Of a DNA stretch of 64,000 nucleotides, positions 26,285 to 34,430 are shown piece after piece. Under the pieces are notes generated by a model that saw only the letters and a program-made list of their open reading frames with translations, was not told where the DNA came from and did no database searches. How positions within the stretch are numbered: the stretch's first letter is position 1; each line of letters starts with the position of its first letter. Origin of the DNA: Neobacillus citreus (GTDB lineage: Bacteria > Bacillota > Bacilli > Bacillales > Cytobacillaceae); the NCBI RefSeq assembly GCF_018343545.2, contig NZ_JAGYPE020000002.1, forward strand, positions 30,447 to 94,446, in the 5' to 3' direction. The position numbers and the translations under genes are program-made.

Positions 26285-26587
26285 ATGGCCAAAATGATTA
26301 TTATGTATGAACAACCGATTGATAAGGAAGCATTTGATCAACATTATTTTAATGTTCATGTTCCATTAGGAAAGAAGATTCCTAACATTTTGCAGGAATC
26401 GGTTCGCTACGTCCTGCAGACTCAAAATACTGATCTAAATTTGTATTTAATTACTGAGCTTGAGTTTGAGAGTGTGGACACATTAACACAGGCATTGGTC
26501 AGTCCTGAGGCGAAAGCAGCTGAAGAGGATGGTCCTAATTTAATGAGATTCTTAAAGAACCCCCCAATTATTACGATTGTGGAATAG
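26285..26587 (+). CDS. EthD-family small protein
   Basis: 100 residues of the ferredoxin-like dimeric alpha+beta barrel fold. The opening AKMIIMYEQPIDKEAFDQHYFNVHVPLGKKIP is the EthD signature, with the conserved Tyr/His of HYFNVHVPL. Members are needed for ethyl-tert-butyl-ether degradation or act in polyketide and aromatic oxidation, usually as helper or small catalytic proteins. AAGGGGGAG precedes the ATG. Divergent from the FAD monooxygenase; the pairing suggests both work on the same compound, which is inference. Confidence 0.85.
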   Translation: MAKMIIMYEQPIDKEAFDQHYFNVHVPLGKKIPNILQESVRYVLQTQNTDLNLYLITELEFESVDTLTQALVSPEAKAAEEDGPNLMRFLKNPPIITIVE

Positions 26588-26702
26588 CTTCATTGGAAAA
26601 TCAGTTACATTTTGCGGATAGCAATAAAAGTCTATTAGTAGAAGTTTAATATGAATCATTTTCTAGTTTCATTAAAACTTTTTTATGATATATTTTGAAT
26701 AA

Positions 26703-26733
26703 TGCCATCATTTGAAAAAATGGTGGTTTTTAG
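26703..26733 (+). terminator. Hairpin with T run before the glutamine-amidotransferase-like gene
   Basis: A nine-pair stem (ccatcattt with aaatggtgg, one G-U) is followed by TTTTT. It lies 115 bases after the EthD stop and 27 bases before the next start. It may terminate the EthD transcript or attenuate the next gene. Confidence 0.5.
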
Positions 26734-26759
26734 TGTTGCTACATACGAGGGGGATGAAA

Positions 26760-27491
26760 ATGCATAAGAAACCAATTATCGGCATAACAGGTGCCTACGT
26801 TAACCATAACGAATATATGGAAGGAGTTTATGTCCATCATGATTATCATAAAAGCATAGCGGCAAATGGAGGAATCCCGATTGTGCTTCCTTTTATAAAT
26901 CCTGAATTGGCTGTAGAAACTCTAGGACTATGTGATGGAATCATCCTTAGCGGTGGAGAGGACGTCGATCCAAAGTATTATGGACAAGACCCTCATCGCC
27001 GTTTAGGGCCGACTACTCCAGAACGGGATTTGACTGAAATAGCCATTGCAAAATATGCAATTGAGAATAATATTCCGCTGCTTGCGATTTGCAGAGGCGT
27101 CCAAATTTTAAATGTAGCCTTAGGCGGGACATTAATACAGGATATTTCGAGCCAAGTAAAGGAGCCAATCCAGCATACGCAAAAGATTGATAGGAGCAGG
27201 GATAGTCATTGGGTGAATATCTCAAAAGATAGCAAGTTATTTGATATGATAGGTTCTGAGCGGGTAAGAGTTAATAGCCTTCATCATCAAGCTTTGGATA
27301 CGGTCGCTGCCGATTTACGTGTGGTTGCGATGGCATCTGACGGAATTATTGAAGCAGTAGAGTATATTCATCCAACCACATTTACTTTAGGAGTACAGTG
27401 GCATCCGGAATCTATGGCTAGTACTAATTCGGTGATGAACAATTTATTTGTGGAGTTCATTAAAAGCAGTGTAAAGGTGCCGGTTTTCTAA
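26760..27491 (+). CDS. Gamma-glutamyl-GABA hydrolase family (PuuD-like) class I amidotransferase
   Basis: 243 residues. The Peptidase_C26 fold is shown by IIGITGAY at the start, GIILSGGEDVDPKYYG near residue 61, the nucleophile Cys in LLAICRGVQILN near 105, and the His in LGVQWHPES near 212. PuuD hydrolyses gamma-glutamyl-GABA in putrescine breakdown; close relatives act on other gamma-glutamyl amides. No other puu gene is adjacent. ATG 26760 is preceded by ACGAGGGGG at proper distance; the frame opens at 26712. A hairpin with T run in its leader may regulate it. A strong terminator follows. Confidence 0.88.
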   Translation: MHKKPIIGITGAYVNHNEYMEGVYVHHDYHKSIAANGGIPIVLPFINPELAVETLGLCDGIILSGGEDVDPKYYGQDPHRRLGPTTPERDLTEIAIAKYAIENNIPLLAICRGVQILNVALGGTLIQDISSQVKEPIQHTQKIDRSRDSHWVNISKDSKLFDMIGSERVRVNSLHHQALDTVAADLRVVAMASDGIIEAVEYIHPTTFTLGVQWHPESMASTNSVMNNLFVEFIKSSVKVPVF

Positions 27492-27515
27492 GTGGTTCTT
27501 ACCATAAATATAAAG

Positions 27516-27547
27516 AAAGGGTGTCAGTGGGTTTTGACACCCTTTAT
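27516..27547 (+). terminator. Terminator after the PuuD-like gene
   Basis: A perfect 11-pair stem (aaagggtgtca with tgacaccc ttt) with an eight-base loop. The T tract is short. Confidence 0.8.
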
Positions 27548-27554
27548 AGAATTT

Positions 27555-27656
27555 TTAAAACAACCTCATTTGCTCGGATTCAGGTCCTGCCTTAGACTTC
27601 GTTTCCGGCAGTTTGTATCCCATTGATTTATAGCCCTTCATTCTTTTTTCAAACAT
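27555..27656 (-). CDS. Small basic protein, 33-40 aa, possible ATT start
   Basis: From ATG 27656 the frame reads MFEKRMKGYKSMGYKLPETK and ends SEQMRLF. No ribosome site precedes this ATG. Seven codons upstream, an ATT at 27675-27677 has AGGAG (27686-27690) exactly eight bases before it, which would give a 40-residue protein starting MKNNLNF. Either the gene uses a rare ATT start or the original start has mutated. The gene may share the terminator 27516-27547 from the other side. Function unknown. Confidence 0.45.
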   Translation of the reverse strand: MFEKRMKGYKSMGYKLPETKSKAGPESEQMRLF

Positions 27657-27738
27657 AAAATTTAGGTTGTTTTTAATGAGTGTTACTCCTAAACTTGAAA
27701 GTTTTCATAATACCTATTAAGGTGTTTTGGAATTTAAA

Positions 27739-27948
27739 GACAAAAATGAGGTGGGTGGCAGTTAAAATGTCCAATAGAAGCCTTTTAAAAGACAAAACGA
27801 GTGGTGGCGAGTACCAAAATGTCCAATAAAAGGCCACTAAAAGACAAAACAAGTGGTGGCGAGTAGCAAAATGTCCGATAGAGGCTTTCTAAAGGACAAA
27901 ACGAAAGAGTGCAGACACCAAGGTGTCCATTAGAAGATTTTTAGAAAG
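27739..27948. repeat. Four tandem 52-bp repeats
   Basis: Units begin GACAAAA at 27739, 27791, 27843 and 27895, exactly 52 bases apart. Units 2 and 3 share GACAAAACRAGTGGTGGCGA; all share TGTCC near unit position 31 and a TAGA or TAAA stretch after it. The fourth is the most diverged, and a faint fifth may precede 27739. TGTCC of one unit can pair with GGACA at the next boundary. The rest of the gap 27549-27956 has only the small gene at 27555. Confidence 0.85.
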
Positions 27949-27956
27949 AAAAACTT

Positions 27957-28703
27957 TTACCCCTTATTCAACAACGTCCTCGGATTCGCATTCAACACCA
28001 TTAACGCGAAAATCAATATCCCCGACACAAACCAAATCGCTTTCGTACCAAAATGCTGGGTGAACAGGGTACCTAGCAATGCTCCCACTAAAAATGAAAC
28101 GATCACAACGCTAAAATCGAAGAATTGCTGGATGCCCTGACGGTTGCGTAACACAAACGCAGAATAGGCTGCTTCGGCTGCCGTCCGCAAATTACCAGTC
28201 ACCATCGCAGAATTATAGGGCCACTTTACCAAAGTCCGAAACGACGAAATTTGAACAGAGGAAACGAAGGCAATCGTTATAACCACAAACGTATTTGGCA
28301 CGGCCGCTGGCAGGGCTCCGACAAACAAAAGGACGAGACTTTCTAAGAAAAGAACCGACCGCGCGGGATGAGGGAACTTCCTCGTAATAAACGGTTGTTT
28401 CAAGCTTTGAGCAACTACAACCCCGATTACAAAGGCCAAAATAGGCGGTATATGCCTCCAGCCTTGATTCCAATTTCCTTTTGAAACCTCAACTCCCAAC
28501 AATACAAGATTGCCGGTTTGGGAAGTTGCAAAAACACCATCTCTGCTCACATACGTATACGCATCCAAGAATCCGCCGATTAACGCCAGCAAGATACCCA
28601 ATCCGATGGATTCAGGCGTTAAATGCGGCACTCTTTCAACGCCTCTATGTATTTGCTCCCGTACAGCATAAAGCGATACCTTTTTATTATAAGTTTTATC
28701 CAT
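27957..28703 (-). CDS. YoaK-family (DUF1275) membrane protein
   Basis: 248 residues with about six membrane segments. GGFLDAYTYVSRDGVFATSQTGN near residue 45-67 is the DUF1275 signature, and the later YNSAMVTGNLRTAAEA block also fits. The family is widespread and of unknown function; a transport role is often assumed. ATG 28703 has GGGGAGAG seven bases upstream and replaces the longer frame beginning at 28745. No operon partner is seen; the tandem repeats lie just downstream of its stop. Confidence 0.88.
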   Translation of the reverse strand: MDKTYNKKVSLYAVREQIHRGVERVPHLTPESIGLGILLALIGGFLDAYTYVSRDGVFATSQTGNLVLLGVEVSKGNWNQGWRHIPPILAFVIGVVVAQSLKQPFITRKFPHPARSVLFLESLVLLFVGALPAAVPNTFVVITIAFVSSVQISSFRTLVKWPYNSAMVTGNLRTAAEAAYSAFVLRNRQGIQQFFDFSVVIVSFLVGALLGTLFTQHFGTKAIWFVSGILIFALMVLNANPRTLLNKG

Positions 28704-28851
28704 TAAGACTCTCCCCAAGCACGCTTTTCCTAATAGATTAACCATTTTTTCAACGTATTACATATTAAAATAAGGCGTTCAGGCTATTTTCTTGGTATAA
28801 ACACACAATAAATGATAAAAAAGAATTAAAAGTCATTCAGGGGGTTTTTTA

Positions 28852-29913
28852 GTGGAAATAGGTATTAGCACGTTTGTAGAAACAACGCCGGATGTCCAAA
28901 CTGGCGAGGTAATAAGCCATGCCCAGCGAATTAGGGAAGTGGTTGAGGAAATCGTTTTAGCAGATCGGGTCGGTCTTGATGTATTTGGTGTAGGTGAGCA
29001 TCATCGAGAGGATTATGCAGCGTCTGCACCTGCAGTTATTCTAGCGGCAGCGGCCTCTCAAACCAAACAGATCCGTCTGACAAGCGCTGTAACAGTTTTA
29101 TCCTCTGATGACCCTGTCAGGGTATTTCAGGATTTTTCAACACTTGACTGTATCTCGAACGGACGGGCCGAAATTATGGCTGGACGCGGTTCCTTTATCG
29201 AATCGTTTCCGTTGTTCGGATATGATTTAAATGATTATAATGAGCTTTTTGATGAAAAACTAGAGCTTTTATTAAAGATCCGTGAATCGGAAAAAGTGAC
29301 CTGGCGTGGAGGCCACCGTCCGGCAATCGACAATCGTGGCGTTTATCCTAGACCAGTTCAGGACCCGCTCCCTATATGGATTGGCAGCGGCGGTACCAGC
29401 GAATCAGTGGTCCGGGCAGGCCTGCTTGGACTTCCATTAGTCCTCGCTATCATCGGAGGAAGTCCTGTACATTTTGCACCGCTAGTCAAGCTTTATAAAC
29501 GAGCTGCCGCCCGCGCAGGTCATGACCCGGAGAAGCTTCCGGTTGCCTCGCATTCGCATGGGTTTATAGCGGAGACTACAGAAACTGCTGTTGAAAAGTT
29601 TTTCCCGCCGACCCAATATGCCATGAATAAACTTGGCCGGGAGCGCGGCTGGGGCCAATACGACCGCACAAGCTTCGATGCTGCACGCAGCTTTGAAGGG
29701 GCTCTTTACGTTGGAGACCCAGAAACAGTCGCCGCAAAAATCATTCATTTGCGAAAAAATGTTGGGATTACCCGGTTTATGCTGCATGTCCCTGTTGGCA
29801 CCATGCCTCATGAAGACGTGATGAAAGCGATTGAGCTTTTAGGAAAAGAAGTGGCACCAATTGTCCGTGAGGAAGTAGCTAAATGGGAAGCGTCTGGCGG
29901 AGGAAAAGAATAG
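28852..29913 (+). CDS. LLM-class flavin-dependent oxidoreductase
   Basis: 353 residues of the luciferase-like family: GLDVFGVGEHHREDYAASAP near residue 44, TSAVTVLSSDDPVRVFQDF near 79, GRAEIMAGRGSFIESFPLFG near 104 and PIWIGSGGTSESV near 175. It uses FMNH2 and O2 on an unknown substrate. It differs clearly from the LLM protein at 5433 and belongs to the branch with a GHRPAIDNRGVYPRP segment. The start is GTG 28852 with AGGGGG about nine bases upstream. Ends at a hairpin terminator; monocistronic. Confidence 0.9.
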   Translation: MEIGISTFVETTPDVQTGEVISHAQRIREVVEEIVLADRVGLDVFGVGEHHREDYAASAPAVILAAAASQTKQIRLTSAVTVLSSDDPVRVFQDFSTLDCISNGRAEIMAGRGSFIESFPLFGYDLNDYNELFDEKLELLLKIRESEKVTWRGGHRPAIDNRGVYPRPVQDPLPIWIGSGGTSESVVRAGLLGLPLVLAIIGGSPVHFAPLVKLYKRAAARAGHDPEKLPVASHSHGFIAETTETAVEKFFPPTQYAMNKLGRERGWGQYDRTSFDAARSFEGALYVGDPETVAAKIIHLRKNVGITRFMLHVPVGTMPHEDVMKAIELLGKEVAPIVREEVAKWEASGGGKE

Positions 29914-29926
29914 GTCTAAATAAAAG

Positions 29927-29955
29927 AAGGCATGCTTAAGTGGCATGCCTTTTGT
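29927..29955 (+). terminator. Terminator after the second LLM gene
   Basis: A nine-pair stem (aaggcatgc with gcatgcctt) is followed by TTTG. Confidence 0.75.
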
Positions 29956-29959
29956 GGTG

Positions 29960-30106
29960 TTATGATACATCTGTTAATTCTGATAAATGAACCAATTCGA
30001 TGTGATGCAAGCTTCCTACTTCTTTAATTTCGCAGTACCCAGAAGTGTACTTAAAAAGGATGACATACCTCTTGCCGTTATAAATTACAGGAGTGTTGTT
30101 GTCCAT
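29960..30106 (-). CDS. Small hypothetical protein, 48 aa
   Basis: Minus-strand frame MDNNTPVIYNGKRYVILFKY then TSGYCEIKEV, ending LSELTDVS. The pattern of short beta-like stretches resembles small one-domain Bacillus proteins. GGAAGGCGGG lies about eight bases before the ATG. The competing plus-strand frame 29987-30193 lacks a ribosome site and looks like chance. The function is unknown. The gap 30107-30285 after it holds only the probable promoters of this gene and the next. Confidence 0.6.
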   Translation of the reverse strand: MDNNTPVIYNGKRYVILFKYTSGYCEIKEVGSLHHIELVHLSELTDVS

Positions 30107-30285
30107 TCTATTCCCGCCTTCCGAAATCCTTATTATCATTGTACAAACCTTTCTTTATTTTTATATGAAGCTTATTTTAAAAATATGTTATAAATTTGCG
30201 AAAAAAATCGAAAAATCGTGTTAGATTTTGGCTGAAGGTAGGACAAGCTAAAATTTAATACATGAATGTTAAAGGAGTTTAGACC

Positions 30286-30513
30286 GTGAAATCATATGAG
30301 ATTAACAACATGATTATCGATGATGACTTTGCAAGCGAAGAATATATAACGGTGGATTTTATTCATCAGGAGAAACAATATAGTATTACATTCAAAAAAT
30401 CGGACCTAGAAGTGATGAACAGATGGGTGTATGAGGATGGCACGTCTCTTCCGGCAGAAATACCGGAAGAGCTGATTGAATCAATCAGAGAAGATGTCAA
30501 AAATAGAATTTAA
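30286..30513 (+). CDS. Hypothetical acidic protein, 75 aa
   Basis: Starts at GTG 30286 with AAAGGAG about eight bases upstream. The sequence opens MKSYEINNMIIDDDFASEEY and ends IREDVKNRI; it is acidic, soluble and predicted alpha+beta (ITVDFIHQEKQYSITFKKSD). The stop codon overlaps the stop of the convergent RMD1-like gene by four bases. I do not recognise the family. Confidence 0.75.
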   Translation: MKSYEINNMIIDDDFASEEYITVDFIHQEKQYSITFKKSDLEVMNRWVYEDGTSLPAEIPEELIESIREDVKNRI

Positions 30514-31346
30514 GGAATCCACCCGATAATTTGCAAAATAGTCAGGACAATTTCAAACAGGATGAGAATGACGATAATCCATTCCACGAACAGGCCGCGG
30601 ATGGAGTGGCTGATAGTCGAAAAACCATCCATGATATTGTATAGGATGTCCGTTTTGCTTTTTAAGATTTTATAGCGGTCATTTAGTTCGAAAAATTCGA
30701 TCATCCTATCATAAAAATCACTAGCTGTGCTGCTAGTCCAGGTGATGTCGGGCTTATCAAGAATCATGATATAGGCTAGGGTGTTATACTCGTGCCGCAC
30801 AATTTTCGCTGTTGTCCGGGCGAGTTCCTTGTTGCCGATTCTCAAGTTTCCTTTTTCAAGCCGGTCAATCATGTTTTCAAGCTTATCATGAATCTTTCCG
30901 AGTTGTTCTTCTGTTTTTTCGAGGGCCACTGATTTAGCGAGAACCGTGGAAATTAGCTCAGGATAGAAATCCTCAATTTCCGGGACTACCACGTATTCGT
31001 CAGCAAGTTCGAGGTTCTCGTTTTCTCCGATGTGCAGGCTGTAATCGTCTGTGTATTTGCCTGCGATGTTGAGATCGACGTCCGGCTCGAAGGAACGAAT
31101 AAAGCGAAATACTATGTGGAAATCTTCTTCGTTTGTATGATTGATAAAGACGATACTGCCAAAGGAAAAAATCAATACCATTTGCATGTCGGAGACCTCT
31201 TGCATGAGGATCGAGCGTAAAACATCTCTCTTTAGAACTAAAGGCTCCTCCCAGGTGAATTTTTTCGGTATTCCGCAATGAATGGCAATTTTGTTTAAAT
31301 CAATTTCATTTGTGATGGCGAATGCTTTAAAGGTAATGGCCTCCAT
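30510..31346 (-). CDS. RMD1/DUF155-family protein with C-terminal membrane anchor
   Basis: About 278 residues. The N-terminal half (FAITNEIDLNKIAIHCG, then MVLIFSFGSIVFIN near residue 60) and the later region with LEKTEEQLGKIHDKLENMIDRLEKGN (a coiled coil near 150-180) match the DUF155/RMD1 family first named from yeast. The last 25 residues (WIIVILILFEIVLTILQIIGWI) form one membrane anchor. Eukaryotic relatives act in mitochondria or meiosis; the bacterial role is unknown. ATG 31346 with AAAGGTGG upstream is used rather than GTG 31355. It overlaps the convergent small gene at the stop codons. Confidence 0.8.
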   Translation of the reverse strand: MEAITFKAFAITNEIDLNKIAIHCGIPKKFTWEEPLVLKRDVLRSILMQEVSDMQMVLIFSFGSIVFINHTNEEDFHIVFRFIRSFEPDVDLNIAGKYTDDYSLHIGENENLELADEYVVVPEIEDFYPELISTVLAKSVALEKTEEQLGKIHDKLENMIDRLEKGNLRIGNKELARTTAKIVRHEYNTLAYIMILDKPDITWTSSTASDFYDRMIEFFELNDRYKILKSKTDILYNIMDGFSTISHSIRGLFVEWIIVILILFEIVLTILQIIGWIP

Positions 31347-31422
31347 TGTTACCACCTTTGAGTATATTTTCTAAGCTTATTAAAGTGTATTCGGTATGCC
31401 GAGACGAATTCCCTGCATTATT

Positions 31423-31448
31423 TTTGAAAAAGAACCCCATTGGGTTGT
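31423..31448 (-). terminator. Terminator of the ArsR-type gene
   Basis: On the minus strand, AACCC and GGGTT flank a short loop and run into CTTTTTC. Confidence 0.6.
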
Positions 31449-32530
31449 TAATCCAAAAAATCCGTTCCTTTGATATATTGTGTCAAGCCTGATTTAATTT
31501 CACTAAATGATTTTTCCAGTAAATGATAAAAAACATAATAGCTTTTTCGCTTGGAAGCGATTAGGCCTGCATCTTTTAGTAGTTTTATATGTTTAGAGAC
31601 GGCACCCTCAGTCATTCCCATCAGTCCGGCCAGTTCTCTGGTCGACCGGGGCTTTTGGGATAAATATTTAACAATCTGAAGCCTGCTTAAGTCTCCTAGT
31701 GCGTGGAACAACCTTAATAATTCCTCTGGCGGCATGGGCCGAGCAGCTTCCTGCTGATTTTCCATGATAGAGTAGTTAATCCCTACTGGTTTATGGGCAT
31801 TAACAAATAAATGCGGCCAGGCGAAGTAGGAAGGTGTTAACAGTAAGATATCGTCTTTCTCAAAATAAATCTCCCGTTTTGAAATTCTTCTGATAACGGC
31901 TTTCTTTTGATTAGGATGAATATCAATTTCCGGCGAAAGGCTTCCCAATAGATGTAGAGGCCCTTCCTTCATAAGCTTTCTGCCGCGGGAAGCAATATCC
32001 TTTAGAAAAAGTTCCTCTATTCTACTCCAGTCATCTTTCACGCATGTTTTCCAAAAATCCTCCAGCAACGTCAAAAATCTCTGTTTTACCTGTTCCGGTT
32101 TTTCCGCCAAAGCTAAGATAATTTCCTTTGAGTCAGAGTAAACGCTGCCGGCAAATTGGACAAAGTCTTGTTGAAGAGTCTTAGGCGTTGCTTTTTGGCC
32201 TAAGATGGTTTCTGCAACAGTTTGGAAAAATGCATCAGAAGAGACGCAGCTTAGTTTATTCAGATCCTCCCCAAAATCGCTGATTGTAGAATTCTCTTGT
32301 AGTCCCCAGAAAGTGACAATGGGCCTCTTATAAAATATGCTGAAGGCATCAATTTCTTGTTTTAAAGCGGGGTTGACTTTCTTCCTGGCATTTATTACCC
32401 ATGGGATATGGAGCGGGTGGTGCTTGCAATCAATGAACACGTGAAGGGCGATTAAAGTTTCGTGTGCGGCCGAATATCCAAATGAAATTTGTTCTGATGA
32501 TAGATTCGTAACATCTAAGGAAAAAGACAC
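31448..32530 (-). CDS. ArsR-type winged-helix regulator with large N-terminal domain
   Basis: About 360 residues, three times longer than classic ArsR. The last 100 residues hold the winged helix: LLRLFHALGDLSRLQIVKYL, then STRELAGLMGMTEGAVSKHIKLLKDAGL. The first 250 residues form a domain common to long ArsR-like Bacillus regulators (DUF5937-like, judged by layout), probably a ligand or protein sensor. Metal-binding CxC motifs of true metal sensors are absent. GTG 32530 is chosen for its GGGAGTGAG eight bases upstream. It is divergent from an MBL hydrolase gene and likely regulates it. Confidence 0.85.
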   Translation of the reverse strand: MSFSLDVTNLSSEQISFGYSAAHETLIALHVFIDCKHHPLHIPWVINARKKVNPALKQEIDAFSIFYKRPIVTFWGLQENSTISDFGEDLNKLSCVSSDAFFQTVAETILGQKATPKTLQQDFVQFAGSVYSDSKEIILALAEKPEQVKQRFLTLLEDFWKTCVKDDWSRIEELFLKDIASRGRKLMKEGPLHLLGSLSPEIDIHPNQKKAVIRRISKREIYFEKDDILLLTPSYFAWPHLFVNAHKPVGINYSIMENQQEAARPMPPEELLRLFHALGDLSRLQIVKYLSQKPRSTRELAGLMGMTEGAVSKHIKLLKDAGLIASKRKSYYVFYHLLEKSFSEIKSGLTQYIKGTDFLD

Positions 32531-32637
32531 CGTTCTCACTCCCAACTGATTTACTCTTTACTCAATAAGTAGTCCGGCCAAAGGCCGTCGTCATATAATT
32601 CCATTATAATACAATCGGTAAAAAGGAGAGGAACTAG

Positions 32638-33450
32638 ATGAGCGAAGAATTTTACAGCAAGCATTTTGATTTGGAAAGAGTGGGGGACGGGGTGTTTGCC
32701 GCGATTGCAAAGGAGGGCGGCGGTGCGGTTGGAAATGCCGCATTTGTGGATTTAGGCGGCCAGACGATTGTGTTTGATACATTTAATACGCCTAATGCCG
32801 CTGAAGATTTGAAAAAGGCAGCGGAAAGGGAAACCGCCCGTCAGGTTACATGGGTGGTGAATAGCCATTTCCATGGGGACCATATTCGCGGCAATCAGGT
32901 GTTTAAAGACAGTACGATTATTTCTAGTCAAATCACGTATGAGAAAATGCGGGACATTCATCCGGCACGAATCGAGCAGCAGAAACGGGACATCACGGAA
33001 CTTACCCAATATATTCAAACTTTAAAAGAACAATTGGGGCAAAATCATAATAGGGAACTAGAGAACAAAATCAGCTTTTTAACGGAAGTGGAAGCGTCCC
33101 TGCCATCGCTGGAGTTGACCCTGCCGAAGCAAACGTTTGAAGACGAAAAGGTTTTTATCGGAACCAAAAGAAGCGCAAAACTATTCACGCTAGGCGGCGG
33201 ACATTCTTACTGTGATGCCATGCTCTTGATTCCGGAGGAAAAGGTCCTATTTATGGGAGACTTACTATTTGTCCAAACCCCGCCAACATACTTTGAAGAA
33301 TCAAACCCTCGGCAATGGATGAAAATTCTAGAAGTTGTAGAAAATCTTGATTTTACAAAAGCCGTCCCAGGCCACGGCCCGGTTGGAACAAAAAACGATG
33401 TGCAAAGCATGAAAACGATGCACGGGGACGGTTCTCGTGTTTCAAAATGA
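32638..33450 (+). CDS. MBL-fold metallo-hydrolase ending in a REP fragment
   Basis: 270 residues. Metal-binding motifs are HFHGDHIRGN near residue 78, GGGHSYCDAMLL near 186 and the Asp of LFMGDLLF near 205, with VPGHGPVG near 244. The insert between them (residues 95-160, EQQKRDITELTQYIQTLKEQ) is helical. The exact reaction is unknown. AAAGGAGAGG precedes ATG 32638, and TATAAT stands at 32604. The last nine codons (HGDGSRVSK) are encoded by a half copy of the REP palindrome, so the original C-terminus was probably altered by the repeat. Divergent from the ArsR-type gene. Confidence 0.88.
   Translation: MSEEFYSKHFDLERVGDGVFAAIAKEGGGAVGNAAFVDLGGQTIVFDTFNTPNAAEDLKKAAERETARQVTWVVNSHFHGDHIRGNQVFKDSTIISSQITYEKMRDIHPARIEQQKRDITELTQYIQTLKEQLGQNHNRELENKISFLTEVEASLPSLELTLPKQTFEDEKVFIGTKRSAKLFTLGGGHSYCDAMLLIPEEKVLFMGDLLFVQTPPTYFEESNPRQWMKILEVVENLDFTKAVPGHGPVGTKNDVQSMKTMHGDGSRVSK
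33424..33443 (+). repeat. Half copy of the REP palindrome inside a gene end
   Basis: GGGGACGGTTCTCGTGTTTC shares its first 12 bases with the left arm of the palindrome at 18187. No complementary right arm follows. It encodes the last residues of the MBL hydrolase. Confidence 0.65.
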
Positions 33451-33579
33451 ATGATTCAATTTCTTCAAATATCATGAGGTACCTACAAGCTTCTGAATGG
33501 TTATAGATCGGCAGTGTTCCCTCATAAAATAATAATGACGTTTGGGAATAAGATGTATTTTTTTAAGGGGGAGCTCAAC

Positions 33580-34377
33580 ATGAATAACACCTTTGCCAAG
33601 ACTGCCAGCTTTGAGCATGCTTTCTGGCTGCAAATACTTGGAGACCATTCGCGGTTTATTTACGAGGCACTGGCACCCGTTCAAAAAGAGGAGATTGAAA
33701 AAGCCGTCAATTTCATTGGGATATTTGATCGTCTTTTGAATCAAGTAAAAACGGCTGATCCAAAGCGATTGGCAGCCCAAGCAGAACCAGAGGTAATGAG
33801 ACTTCGGGAATTTAAATTAGACATGCTAAGTAAACACCTGATTGGAAAAATCAAAATCCACCTTTCCCCAACCTTCCTCAACCATATGGTCAACGAATTA
33901 GAGGAATATGTACGGATTCTAAAGCACTTGAAAGCAGGGCAGGTCCCGCCTGTCTACCATGAAGTGCATCATCATCTTGTTTGGTTATTGGATGCGGCAG
34001 GCCATTCGGATGCGATTTCCTCTAATTTGGACGGTGTGGAGAAAAGCTTAAGAGAGAAAAGTGATAAATTTACGAAGGATTTTGAGGCATTTTATTTAAA
34101 GGCAGTCGAGATGGCAGGTTACTTACGGACCAACCTGGCGGCATTTCCGGCGTTGGCAAAATTTAATGCGGACGCTACCTTGGGAATCAAGCTTTTTCAA
34201 AACTTTTTAAAGGAAATCGAAGAACTGGAGTTAAGCAATCAGGCTTTGGGAACATTTGCCCCGTTAATGGCGGACCATATGTGGCGTGAGGAATGCTATT
34301 ATCTTACCAAACTGTCGGAAGCAGCCAACATGGAAATGCCGAATTGTGACCCCACGAAGCCGAGGCTTCAGGATTAA
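33580..34377 (+). CDS. DUF2935 protein (two ferritin-like helical domains)
   Basis: 265 residues, almost all helical. Two repeated halves begin with FEHAFWLQILGDHSRFIYEAL (residue 11 on) and HHHLVWLLDAAGHSDAISSNL (near 130), the pattern of DUF2935, where His and Glu/Asp in each half may bind metal. ADHMWREECYYLTKL near 236 completes the second half. Bacillus homologues are sometimes linked to sporulation or metal handling, but no role is shown here. ATG 33580 follows AAGGGGGAG; the frame opens earlier at 33514 without support. Confidence 0.85.
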   Translation: MNNTFAKTASFEHAFWLQILGDHSRFIYEALAPVQKEEIEKAVNFIGIFDRLLNQVKTADPKRLAAQAEPEVMRLREFKLDMLSKHLIGKIKIHLSPTFLNHMVNELEEYVRILKHLKAGQVPPVYHEVHHHLVWLLDAAGHSDAISSNLDGVEKSLREKSDKFTKDFEAFYLKAVEMAGYLRTNLAAFPALAKFNADATLGIKLFQNFLKEIEELELSNQALGTFAPLMADHMWREECYYLTKLSEAANMEMPNCDPTKPRLQD

Positions 34378-34385
34378 ATTAATGC

Positions 34386-34414
34386 GTGACAGCCTACTAT
34401 AATTATGTTACTAT
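34386..34414 (+). promoter_or_regulatory. Sigma-A promoter of the PyrR-controlled transporter
   Basis: GTGACA (34386-34391), a 17-base spacer and TACTAT (34409-34414). The leader RNA would be about 170 bases. Confidence 0.6.
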
Positions 34415-34430
34415 AAGAAAAAATAAATCT

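Noticed and set aside
27739-27948. CRISPR array
   Set aside because: The 52-base units are directly adjacent without unique spacers, and no cas gene is present.
29987-30193. Plus-strand 68-codon open frame
   Set aside because: It has no ribosome site and overlaps a better-supported minus-strand small gene with a sensible start and stop.
16900-33000. Mobile element or genomic island around the DUF3800 and MFS genes
   Set aside because: No transposase, integrase, tRNA target or direct-repeat boundary is visible; DUF3800 proteins alone do not prove transfer.
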